Assembly: GCF_000002985.6 (NCBI RefSeq)
Contig: NC_003281.10
Coordinates: 10,726,001-10,790,000 of the forward strand
Direction: 5' to 3'
Length of the DNA: 64,000 nt
DNA from: Caenorhabditis elegans
Lineage: Eukaryota > Nematoda > Chromadorea > Rhabditida > Rhabditidae
In this document: one piece after another, positions 1 to 11,250 of the stretch
Numbering within the stretch: position 1 is the first letter of the stretch
Layout of the letters: each line of letters starts with the position of its first letter
Made by a program: the position numbers and the translations under genes
The notes under the pieces: generated by a model
Databases searched by the model: none
What the model was told of the DNA's origin: nothing
What the model saw: only the letters and a program-made list of their open reading frames with translations

Positions 1-3000
1 CACTTCTTCTCCGCGTGCCGACGTACTGAACGCTTCGCTGAGCACAGGAATTACTGTAGCGTCGGCTCCTTTCGTCAGGACAATTATTCTCTTGAGGCCA
101 CTGGATTCACGGATTATCACTGACATTCTCTTGCGATCTGCGTCGAATGGAAGTGTGTGGAGTACCTGGAAATTCAAAGTTTTAGTTGATTTCGGTAATT
201 TAAATTAATTAAAAATTTTTCCAATATACCTTTTTTGCGTTTTATGTTCATTTTTTGAAATTTAATTCGATTTTTTGGTTATAAATTTAGGAAAAAGCTT
301 TGAAAATTGGTTTTCTATTTTTTCTGAACTTGGATTTTTTTTAAATATCACTTTTGATGGAATGGCTCTCTAAATTTTTAGAATATGATCAGATTTTGTA
401 CAAAAATTTCAGAATTGTTTCAAATAAAAAAAAAAGAATTTTGGAAATTTCTAAAATTTTTGTGGGACATTTAAAAAAATTTTAAATTTTAAATTTCGAT
501 TTTTTGAATTTATAAAAAAAATTTTGTATGAAAAATGTGTTTTTTTTAGAAAATCGGGAAAAATTGAATTTTTCAGAAAAAAATCCACACGTTCTCTGCG
601 AATAATTCTCGAAGTAAATTTCTTCTGAAAATTCTAATGTCTTCAAATGTTGGTCCCTGACATCTTCTACAGTACCTTATACTTAACACTGCTTGTCGAA
701 TGACGCAAATAGACAATGACGTCATCGAATCGTCGTCTCAACAACCGGATACCATATTCTCTTGCTGCTTCAACTAAAGCCAATTCATCTGGTGATTCAG
801 AATCATAAAATGAATGAAGTGGAGGCGCCACAGCAGTTTCTGTTGATGAGCTTGATCTTTTATCAACTGAACGACGGAATGGACTTTTCATTCCTTTTAG
901 TTTCGCGAATGGAACCGATAGAATTGACGGTCGGTGCAGGATTCCCTGGAAAAGAAATATGAAGAGATTTGAAAAGGAACAATATATTCATTTCAAATTT
1001 TTGAGAAATTATAGCGAATTTGAAAATTGAAATTTTTTAGTCATATATTTCCGGAAAGCAAATTTTTGGCGGATTTCAAAAGAATTCAAATTATTTTCTC
1101 AAATACAAACTCTCAGCAGATATTCAATAATACTGTTACTAAAAATTGGATTTTCATACGATTAACTGTATATCTTTTTTATTGGGAATTTGTATTTTAA
1201 ATAGACACTACTCACAAATCCCTTTCCCTCCTTCCGTTCTCCATTATAATTATTATCCTTCTCATCACTTCCACTCTTCTTCGCCGCCACCTCCGCACTG
1301 ATCGTCTCCTCCTTTTCAGTCATCTGTGTCTCATCAGTTTTCACTTCGGGAAATTCGATGAGTTCAATTTCCTCAAATCCATCATTTTCCTCGGTTATCA
1401 TCACTGGTGTGGATGCTTGTGTCGATGCTGGGCTCTCTTCTTCAACATCAGCCAGATATTTGAATCCATCCTCTAGACTACTTCCTCTTCGTGGCGAGAC
1501 CTCTTCCGGTGCAAATCGACTATTCACAATATCTCCATCAGGATCCATCAAGTCTTCGTGAGGCTTTGCATTAACCACAACCGTATTACAAATTGCCATA
1601 GTCAAAAAGAATGCGAATACGGGATCGTCAATGTCAGCTCCAAGTTTGAGTACACTAGATGCCAACTGAGATTCTAAAGCTGGATCACGAGATGGACGAA
1701 GTCTTCTAGTCTTTGCTGCAGCTTCTGCTAGAGCAGCCATTTGAAGCTTCTTCTCTGTTGGTTGATCACTTCGAAGGGTTGATGCGACGAGTTCCAGTGA
1801 AGAATCAACTGCATCAACGACCGGACGACCTCCATAGTCATTTCCATTCACTGAGCATCGGCGGAATACCATCTGAAATTGCAATAATTGCCACAAAGAT
1901 TGATAATTATTTGATATAAATTTGGTAATGAAACTTCTCGAAAAAATTATCTTCTTTTATTGCATATTTAGGTAGTTTACCTCATTCAATTTCGTTTATT
2001 AAAGCACATTTTATAAAAAATTTACCTGATTCTCAGTCAAAGTTCCAGTTTTATCCGACATCACATATTGTATTTGTCCAAGTTCTTCAGTAATATTAAG
2101 TGCTCTACACTGTAGTCGTTTATCCACTTTATCATAATACATATTCCGATCTTGTGACATAAACCATACTTGGAATATTTTGATGAATTCAATTGACACG
2201 TATAACGATATTGGAATCATCACCTGTGGGAAAAATATTGATTAATTTTGCTTTTTCTCCCAGTTGAAAAAAATCACCTGTAGAACAATAATATAACTCC
2301 AAAAACTGAACCAAGACTCGTAAGACGGGCTGTACTTATACTGAGAGTCATTATTATTGTGATACGAAGAGTTGGGATGAATGAACACAAGAAACGGCAC
2401 GATATACGGTGTGGAGAACGTTCGGAGCCAGACACCAGAGAGCACTGCTCCAATAACACAAAGTGCCAAAAGAGTGCACACACTCCACAGAATATCCACA
2501 TTTGTCATCTTTTCCAGTGAACTTCTCTTGTAGCGGGGACCATTATTGTTGAGCATTGCTTTTGTGTCTTTTCCAGCGTAGAGGACAATTCCTTCGACAA
2601 AATCCGTATTCTTGACGACGCATCCTCGGAGCAGCACATTTTCTTTGGCAAGTATCGTGAATTCCCGTGCCAGTGGTGGTCCACCTTCTATTGCTTCGAG
2701 GCGTCCTTCGAATTTGTAGACATCGGTTGTTGGTTGTTCACATGCAATCTGCAAAAACACATCCATTTTTTGATCACCGCATATAAAGTTTTCAGAAAAC
2801 GATTTTTAGAATCTAAATTTTGCAACAAAAAAAACCCTACCCTATAATTAAACTCAGCAGGCGAGTACTCCAACGGTACATTTGCATTATGATATTTTCC
2901 CATCGACCGAATCGCTTGCCGCTGCTTCAGATTACTTTCACCATCAAGATTACACGTCTCCACATAACAAACACCATTCACATCACTGCTCCGTAACAGA

Positions 3001-4174
3001 AGAATGTCTGCGGGAATAATTTCATCGTGAGACAAATGAACAAAATCTCCAACGAGAATATTTTGCCATTCAAGTTTTCGATATCTCTGCTGACTTGCAT
3101 CCCAAACACGACACGTCGAATGATTGATTTTTTGATCGGATTTATAGCGTCGATAGTCTTCGAAAGCATCTTTAATTGCAGTTATTCCTAATACAAATGC
3201 AATTGGCAACACTGAAATGTATTTTCCGAATGCTCCAATTATCATATTAAGTATCACTATAAATATGAAATACAAATTCGCCGCTCGATGCAGTTGTTCG
3301 AATAGATTCTTCGGAATAAACGTGAGCACACTGTATTTTGTAGTCGAAATTCGATTTCCACAATATTTTCGATTCGGTTGCTCGTATCTCGGTGGTGGCT
3401 CTTTTTGATTATTCGGAACGACGAGTCGCTGTTGTGGAAGCATGGGTTGAGTTGGGAACAGCCATCGTGTTACTGGATGCGTTTTTAGGATTCTGCCACC
3501 GTTTTCCGCTTTTTCTTTGATTACTTGGGTCGGCGAGGAGAATATTGGTCTGCAATAGAAAAATATTTGAAAAAATAACTGTTTTCCGAGAAAATTGAGT
3601 ATTTTTTGAGCGAATTTATCAGCTTCTTCTTAAATTTTTAAAGTTTTTTCTCAGAAATTCGAAAAAAAACCATAAATTTCCGCAATAATTGTGTAGAATT
3701 TGCTTGAAACTCGATAATTTTAAGGAAAAATGTCTGAAAAAACACGAAAAAAATCGAAACTTTTTCAATTTTCCGATATTTTCCCCGTTTTTCGGCTATT
3801 TTTATAGGTTTTTTTTCTCCGAATTTTTCTTTTTTTTTTTCTTTCGAAAATGTTATTCCTCTGCAAATGTGTAAAATTACCGTGTCGGGGGTACCCATAA
3901 TGAGGAAGTTCGTCGATGATGTCCTTTCGTCACTGTCGTATCATACAACGCGCTGCTCGAATTCGACGTCGACGCTTCCACGTCCACCGACTTCTGGAAT
4001 ATTTTTGATGAAAATTTGAAAAAAACGCCTTTTTTTTTCATTAAAAGCTTTTCAAAAAGCCATCAAAGATTAATTCGATGATGCGAGAGACACACGGAAA
4101 TTAACGGGAGAGAGATTTTATCATAAATTCCGCCCGCTTTTTTGACTCGCCGCCATGCAACCCACCTTGCTCAT
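1..4174 (-). CDS. tat-3: P4-type ATPase (phospholipid flippase) TAT-3, 5' part
   Basis: Partial; the gene continues beyond the left edge. Exons read as 4174-4166, 3993-3881, 3549-2841, 2748-2278, 2223-2026, 1872-1216, 945-676 and 165-1, in frame throughout (864 codons). Seen: two membrane segments near residues 130-170, the actuator motif LDGES, a PISL motif in the fourth membrane segment, the phosphorylation motif DKTGT with its Asp near residue 491, and the nucleotide-binding stretch [11 protein letters not shown] near the edge. These are signatures of P4-ATPases, which move aminophospholipids to the cytosolic leaflet. A long acidic, low-complexity insert (about residues 570-720) follows the phosphorylation site. 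The start is the ATG in a 9-nt coding exon, 10 nt after an acceptor-like CAG, and so may be trans-spliced. The family is certain; the paralogue name rests on my memory of the locus. The first two exons are the least secure part. Confidence 0.9.
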
Positions 4175-7100
4175 TCACAATTCTCTGGAAATCGAGAATA
4201 AATTGCAAATTTGATTTTTGTGGATTCGATAGGATTCGTTTCAAGTGCCCTTTGCACTTTTGTTACATTTATATGCGGTGACGTTCTCTGAAAAACGCGA
4301 AAATTATGGATAAATTGAGCAAAAACGAACGATAAATCGGCGATTTAAGAGCGAGAAATATAGTGTGCAGGATAGATGGAGAAAGCAAGAACTGATTTGT
4401 CATCGATTGTATAAACAATACGTGGAATGTTGTGATAAGATCTTCACGTCCGGGCGGTCACGTTAGTGCCACACAGAACGTTCACGTGACTTCCCAACAA
4501 AAATTGAATAATTTGTGTATTTTTCTTAAAAAAGTTCGAGTTCACGGGGGTGTTATTCAACTTTTTGACCGCAAAATCGTTAAAAATTGAATTAAAATTG
4601 TGTAACAGCTCAGAGATTTAACATGCGACCTGCCGGTCCGAGAGTAAAACGAATATATTCTTGCGCGGTGTCGACGTGTTGGGGTTTGATGTGCAGGTGT
4701 TGTAGTACTGTAACACTCGTGAAGTGCGTGTCTTTTGGCGCGGCTTTCAAACAGGAGCTTCCATGCTTTGTCGTTGTTGATGACTTCGGTGGATTGTCGT
4801 GAGCATTTAGACTTCGTAATAATCATAATAATTCTTTAATATTTACTTAACGCATTTCCTGGTTATCAATATCATTTCTTAAGTCGTGATCGGCGGAATA
4901 TCAGTATTCTGCGTATTCGCGACACTCCCGGCCCCTTCAAAAATGGCTTATTATTTTCGATGATTTTGTGATAAAACTATAACATTCTAACAATAAAATG
5001 AGCAAACTTCTTATGGAAAAACATTTTTTCAGCTGAAAAGATTAAAATTTCAACTAAATGTTTTAAAATGAAAAAGAGGTGTACGGTATTAAAGGGACAT
5101 GCCAATCTTCATGCGATGGGTTCCGCCACGGAAACAAATTTTTAAAGACATTTTTTTTTTTACAAATTTTTTAAAAACATATTTTCGATGGAAAAATATA
5201 TTTTGCCAGTTTCAAAAAACGAAATTTTACAAATTAATTGTTTTTTTCAAGAATTTTTCAGCTTACGAATTGAGTTTCAGAAAAAATTGAAGACTTTTTC
5301 AATTGAGAGTATTTTTCGAGAGTTTGAAGATCAAATTTTATGAGAAACGGAAAATGAAGATGGTGTTCTAGTGGGTTTCAAGTGAAAATGAAAGGGATAG
5401 GTTATTTCTCTTCCCCCAAAAAATATAAAATGGTGTCATTACATTAGTTTTTCTTCCAAATTATTTCGCCTCGGAATGGGCCCGAAAATGGCCGAAAAAA
5501 CCGTAGAACGAATGGGAAAAGAATTCGAGATATGAACAGCTGCAATGTGCGCGGTGGTGTCTTGGCCGGCTGTGGAAGATCTCGCGCAGGCGGTGGCAGC
5601 GGCAAAAACGAGTACTTTTCGGTGTCCCTTTACGCTATCTTTCTCTGTCTTTTCTCGCATAAAGCTTGTGTTTCTGAATCTATGCGCATGCCAGCATTTA
5701 TTATTATTGTTATCTTATGTGGTACCGTTAATAGCTGACATGACAGGTTTTGGAGTAAATGTGGCAGAAAGTTGGGATTTGGAGCAAAATTTTGTTATTT
5801 TTGGGCCGAAAATACAGTACCTGGTCTTGACACGACTTTTTTTTGTAAAATACTAAAGTGTGCGCGCCTTTAAAGGGTACTGCAATTTCAAAAAAACGAC
5901 GTATGCGGAATTTTTTCTCCGTTAAATTATATATTCTCTCTCTTGAAAAACTTTTTAAAAAAATCTTAAGAAATTCAAAAAAAAAGTTTATAATAACAGT
6001 ACTCTTTAAAGGCGCACACCCTTTTGTAACATATTTTCGTGTGGAGACCTATTGGCATGTGGTCTCACAACGAACACGTCTTTGACAGATTTCAATTGAA
6101 TTTAAAATTTTAACAATTTTTTCTGGTGTGAGCACAAAAAATGACGAAAATTTGAAGTTTTATCGAAAAAAAACTTCAAAAAAGTTTACAATTTATTTTT
6201 CTCTAAAAATAAGGGTACGGTTAATGTTTTAAATTTAAATTTTTTCTTTTCAATTTTCAACAATTGAAGAAAAAAATTAGCATATTTTATTAGAAAGTAC
6301 TTCAGAATTTCAAAACCTGGCCCAAAAAAGACCGGGAAAAATCGGGAAAAATCATCAAAAAATGTGGTAAATAGCAGTTTCGAAACCAATAATCCTGTGT
6401 TAGTGTAGGAGGAGGGGGATGCCGAAAAGACACGAAAAATTCTTCAGTCATCCTCCTGCTGCCGCCGCCAGTCGATTTCGATGGTCTAAGTAAATATACC
6501 AGTCAGTCAGTCGACTCGAAGAGCAAAGGCACAGAGTAAATTGGGTTGAGTTGAGGTTGGAGGGCGCGAAAGGGTTTCGGCTCAGAGAGCACGAGTACAC
6601 ACAACACACAGACAGGCATAACGAAATGTGTGGACTGCGTGAAATTTTTTTGGTGGAGGGGGGGGGGGGGGGGAAAGTGATGAATATAAATGTTGTTATT
6701 TAACATAAGAAATTCAAAAAAGTTTGAAGGGTACAGTACTCTTTAAAGGCGGCCACTTTTCAGCATGTCACTGAAAATATTGTCCTTTCGAGACCAAGTA
6801 CAGTGTTTTGGCTCAAAAATCGCAAAATTCCGCAGTCTGGGTAATAGAACTTTTTAAATAGATAGAGCAGCGTCTGATTTTGCTACGTGGCCGCAAAATG
6901 CATCAGAGGCCTAGTTTTTTCCAGGCCACATAGCAAACTTGTTGACCTAAGCCAGTGTTTTTCAAGGCACATTTCTCCTTTGGGCAAATTCACTGAAACT
7001 GGTAAAATAAAATTTGGTGAGAAATGAGGGAAGGCATCTACTTTGTAACTGGAATGTTTACAAGGAGAAGACCGCCTAAATGAGTGAAAAGAATGTGTAA

Positions 7101-7541
7101 AAAACAAAAACAACCGTAATGCAAAAGATAGATAAGATAAGAAGGAGTAGGAAGGAACATTTGAAATGATTCACACCGGAAATTTGGGATTTTTTGGAGT
7201 TGAAAATGATTTAAGAGAGATCTCTGGAAATTCAGCTCATTTGGCTCTAGAACTCAAAAATCGTGCCTCCTCCCGATTACATGAAGGTCATGAGGATGAG
7301 CCCTGGACAGTCAGAATTGACTACGTGGCCTAGAAAAGTGGAAAAACTCGGCCACCATCTGGAAAATTCAAACTTCTGGCAAAAATCGGTTAAAATCGGC
7401 GTGGCGAGCTGTCTCCGCCCGTTGCGAGTTAAACATAGCGGCGCACGGAACCCGTAGGATGTCGGCGGCCTGATATTGGTTGGTCCCCAAATTTTTGCCT
7501 TTTCCCTTGAGTGGACGAGAAAAAGGCGGGGCCTAAACACG
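4175..7541. other. intergenic, tat-3 5' flank and repeats
   Basis: No convincing gene is seen. The part next to tat-3 (about 4175-4900) is less AT-rich, contains a CACGTGAC motif near 4484, and is the likely tat-3 promoter. From 5800 onward there are copies of a dispersed degenerate repeat with a core like TTTAAAGGCGCAC and a second half like GGTCTCGACACG, for example at 5866-5884, 6005-6070 and 6725-6800. A run of 16 G lies at 6658-6673. Open frames here are short and of low complexity. Confidence 0.6.
6951..7008. repeat. direct repeat copy 1 (partner 8180-8232)
   Basis: About 50 bp centred on GGCACATTTCTCCTTTGGGC followed by an almost identical AAATTCACTGAAACTGGTAAA tail recur at 8180-8232 in the same orientation. 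Both copies follow a GGCCACA motif. They bracket the foldback element at 7542-8060. Confidence 0.7.
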
Positions 7542-8060
7542 CCAGGGGTGTGCGGCAAATGGAAAAAATTGCCGAGCTCGGCAAATCGGCAATTGCTGGT
7601 TTTTCAAAATTTGCCGGGCTCGGCAAATTCGGCAAATCTCTTTTTTCAATATTTGCCGAGCACGGCGAATTCGGCAAATTTGCCGTGCTTAACAAACTCG
7701 GAAAATTTTGATAATTTTTGATGTTTTTTGGAACACCAAAACTACCGAATTCTTAACACACATCTGGTTTCTGAATTAGTTCCGTGTAGTTTGTCTGCTT
7801 AAGCATAAAACTAACTCAATTTTGTGTCATTTTACTAAATTTTTGGCGAAAAAATCAATAATTTTAGTCAAAATTGTACTGTAAAATTTTTGACGTGTGC
7901 GGCAAATTTCGAAATTTGCCGAGCTCGGCAAATTCGGCAAATCTACTTTTTTGAAACTTGCCGTGCTCGGCAAATCGGCAATTGCTGGTTTCTTTAAATT
8001 TGCCGAATTCGGCAAGTCGGCAATTTTCGGCAAATCGGCAAATTTGCCGCACACCCCTGG
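7542..8060. repeat. GGCAAAT-rich foldback element
   Basis: The element starts with CCAGGGGTGTGCGGCAAAT and ends with its exact reverse complement, giving 19-bp perfect terminal inverted repeats. Inside each end is a dense array of short units built from GCTCGGCAAAT, TCGGCAATTGC and similar words (about 7550-7690 and 7890-8050), inverted relative to each other. The central 200 bp are ordinary AT-rich sequence. No transposase frame is present, so this looks like a non-autonomous foldback or miniature element. A related GGCAAA-rich patch lies at 53095-53410. Confidence 0.8.
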
Positions 8061-11000
8061 TACACGCCACACAGTTTTTTATTTTGAGTGTAATATTTTC
8101 AAAAATCGAAAATGTGGCAAATTCCGAAAAATTTGATTTTTTTTTTCATTTTTTTTGTGAAGCTTTTTCTAGGCCACAAACAGTGTTTGAAGGCACATTT
8201 CTCCTTTGGGCAAATTCACTGAAACTGGTAAATTAATTTTTTTATAAATTTTATAGATTTTTTTTTGAAAAAATTGAATTTTCGGATATTTTTTTGAACT
8301 TTTTTTGCATTAAAAAAACATCAAATAGTGTTATTTTCGGTACTCTTGTCTGAAACAATTTGTTTTTTTAAATGAAAATTGAAAAAAATTCAAATATTTC
8401 AAGTTACAATTCAAGCTTTTTTCTAAAAAAAAGCAATAATTTCAATTTTTCAAAAAATGTTCCTAAACTTTGATTTTCAAAACTCCAAAAATAAACCACA
8501 ATTTCTAAACATCAGAAAATGTTCGGTCCCCATGAGGTGCAATCAGTTATGTTCCGAAAAAAAACCTCAAAAAACTTGTAGTCTCCACGGTCACCTGGTT
8601 CGTAGTCTGCCAAACTTTTTTTGTTGAGAAAAATAGGAAAAGAATGGCAAATAGAGTGAACACTTTTGTAACTCACAATGTGTATTTACACGTTTTAGTC
8701 TTTCTAAAATAAACTTTGTTGAGCCCAGAAGAACTCTTCTATTTACAGGCCGTTTTGAGTTTACTTTTTAAAGGGACACACATGAGATATTGAGTCGTAG
8801 TTTGTGATTTTTGTGGCCGAAAAATATTTGGGGTTCTAGAAGAGTTCAAAGTATCAATTAAAAATTTTAAAAATAATTTAATTTTTTGAATATTGCCAGA
8901 GTATTAAAATTCGAGAAAAATAAGATTTTTTAATTTTTGCTAATTTCCCGTTTCTGAATTACCTCAAAAATGAGAAGCCCTGCCTACATTCAAACCAATC
9001 AGGGTCCTAGAACTCCGCCCACTCCATCTGATTGGTTGAAAAGTGGGCGGCGCAAATCGCTGATTGGTTGTGTTGTTCTCATTTTGGAGGATATTCAAAT
9101 ACGGATACAATTTTTGAAAATCGATATTTCAGTCTTAAAATAAACAATTTTTCAGATTTTTTTTTTTTTTAATTTCAGTATATTTGAAACAATTGAAAAA
9201 ACAGTCATACTTCAGTATCAATTTTAAGCCAGTTTCCGATTTTGAAAAAATCGGAAAAAATTCCAAGAACTTTTTTAAAAAGAAAATACGAATTTTCCAG
9301 ATTTTTTTTGTACAAATCAAGAATCCGGTAGAAAATATGTCCGGAGTACTTCAATGAAGTAATTCTCAATTGGAATGTTGACCTCGACATTTGTAAAAGG
9401 ACGTTGCTTCTTTTTTATTTTGGGAATTGTATTAGGTTGGGATTTTGAAGGATATTCAGAGTTATTATACATCTGGGAAATCCATACATTATGGGTCTCG
9501 CCACGAATATCGTAGGTTTTATTTTGAAGTGACGAGAATCGTGGTGGGACCCATGATTGAAATATTTTTAATGAAAAAAAGTTCTTTCAAAAATTAAATT
9601 TACAAAAAAAATCACCCAGATTTGTGGCGGGTACCCAACTTTGGCAAGGCGCCATGTGCCTTTAATATTAAAATTTTTCAGTTAGATACAAAAATGATCG
9701 TATCGAGACCCAACGGGCGCCCATAAAATAAAAACTTTTCGAACATTTTTTTATGTGAAAAATTCCAAAAATTGTTATAAATATGTTTTTTTATAAAAGT
9801 GACTTTTTCCAATACAATAAGTCGTATGTATATAACAATGAGAATAAAAAATTACATTTAGAAAAATGTGGAGAGTTCAATATAAAAATGCATCATACAT
9901 GAATCATACATTACTGCACACAGCATATACCGTCGAACTTTATTTTTTTTTTTTGAAAAAAAAACCTTCTCCAAGCGACCAGAGAACCAGTTTGCATACG
10001 AATTATGCCCTCCCGTGGGGGTCGAGAATTATGAATTGTTCAGTTGTTTTTTGTTGTAAACGACACTCCGTTGTGCTAGACTCCGCCCACTTATTACGTG
10101 TATTTCTTTGAAAATTTGAAAATGGAGAAGAAATGGAATATTTCTTGAAATATCGGGAGTTAAATTGTCTCAAAAACCCTTAAAAGTATTTTTTAACCCA
10201 CGAAATGTTTCGATTTTTGAGTAACAAATACGAAGCCTGGTTTTGGGTCTCGACACGGCAAAAATTTTTTAATTTTGAAAAGGTATGCGCCTTTAAATAG
10301 TACTATATATCAAACTTTTGTTGCTGTGGAGCATAAATTTTCATCAATTGTTTAAAAAAAATTTTCGAAGAAATTAACATTCGCTTTTTTTAAAATTAAA
10401 TATAGCAATAAAACACTTAAATTTTAACAAAACTCGAGAGAAACTTCGCAGGAAAGTTTGAAATTACAGTAATTTTTAAAGGCACATGCTCACTTCTCTC
10501 AAACTGACTTTGATCGTTGCAGAACCCATGCAAGGGTAGAAGATGTGCGCCTTTACAGTTGGCACATTTTGGAATTAAATTTTCGCAAAAAAAAACCGGA
10601 TTAAACCGAATCTCCAGAAAAATCGAGAAAACTAACGGAAGAGAAAAAAAGGAAAAACAAAAATAATCGAAATGTTCAAACCGAAGAACGATAATTGTGG
10701 TTTCCTTTCATCTTCTTCGTCTTCTTCAGCCCAATTCCCTCCCGCGCATTCCGCCTCATTCGGCTTTTCTGCTGCGTCTCCACGATTCGTGTGATATTTC
10801 CCACCGGAATCAGGACGAACATGTCTGCGTGCTACTCGTTTCTCGTACTATTTCGCCGGGGGTCGACAAAAGTCATTTTCAGTCGAAATTTTAGTTCAAG
10901 ATTAGGAATCTCGATAAATTTCATTCGACAGAAAAAAAAACACATTAAAAATCAGTTTAAGCATGAATTAGTACGTTGAAGGAGAAAGAAAAAGAGAGGG

Positions 11001-11250
11001 GCTATAGAAATCTGAAAAAAAAGTTGTAGTATTCCTAATACACATTTCGGATATGCTGAAGGGACTGGAATTTCTGGGGCTCACACAACCGAACTTTATC
11101 GGGGGGAAATGTTGATGAGAATAATAATTTACTAGAAAAAAATCACAAAAAGAAGCGCAGTTTCCTAGGAAAGAAAGTGTTTAGAGAGGGAGAAAAGAAA
11201 AATAAAATCACAGGTCAAATTATGCATTTTTTAGGTGGAAAACTAGTTTT
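8061..11250. other. intergenic repeats downstream of the ArfGAP gene
   Basis: No gene is supported. Seen: a direct repeat at 8180-8232, a nested inverted repeat at 8962-9090, a second inverted repeat at 9491-9553 (arms ATGGGTCTCGCCACGA and a close match on the other strand), and dispersed-repeat halves near 10240-10300 and 10455-10550. 11160-11250 probably holds the 3' UTR of the minus-strand ArfGAP gene. Confidence 0.55.
8962..9090. repeat. nested inverted repeat
   Basis: Outer arms are CCTCAAAAATGAGAA (8962-8976) and TTCTCATTTTGGAGG (9076-9090). A middle pair is CAAACCAATCAG with CTGATTGGTTG. An inner pair is CCGCCCACT (9015-9023) with AGTGGGCGG (9042-9050). The 129-bp element can fold into one long stem. 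No coding content is seen. Confidence 0.75.

Noticed and set aside
1162-1896. Open frame ending past 1216 as a separate 244-aa gene
   Set aside because: It is tat-3 exon 6 read through into flanking introns; the frame joins the P4-ATPase exons on both sides.
3638-3898. Frame starting MGTPDTVIL on the minus strand
   Set aside because: It overlaps the end of tat-3 exon 2 in another frame and continues into an AT-rich intron.
7476-8236. Several overlapping frames with repeated FAELGKFGKS-like words on both strands
   Set aside because: All are translations of the GGCAAAT array; both strands give equally repetitive frames, as expected for a foldback repeat.
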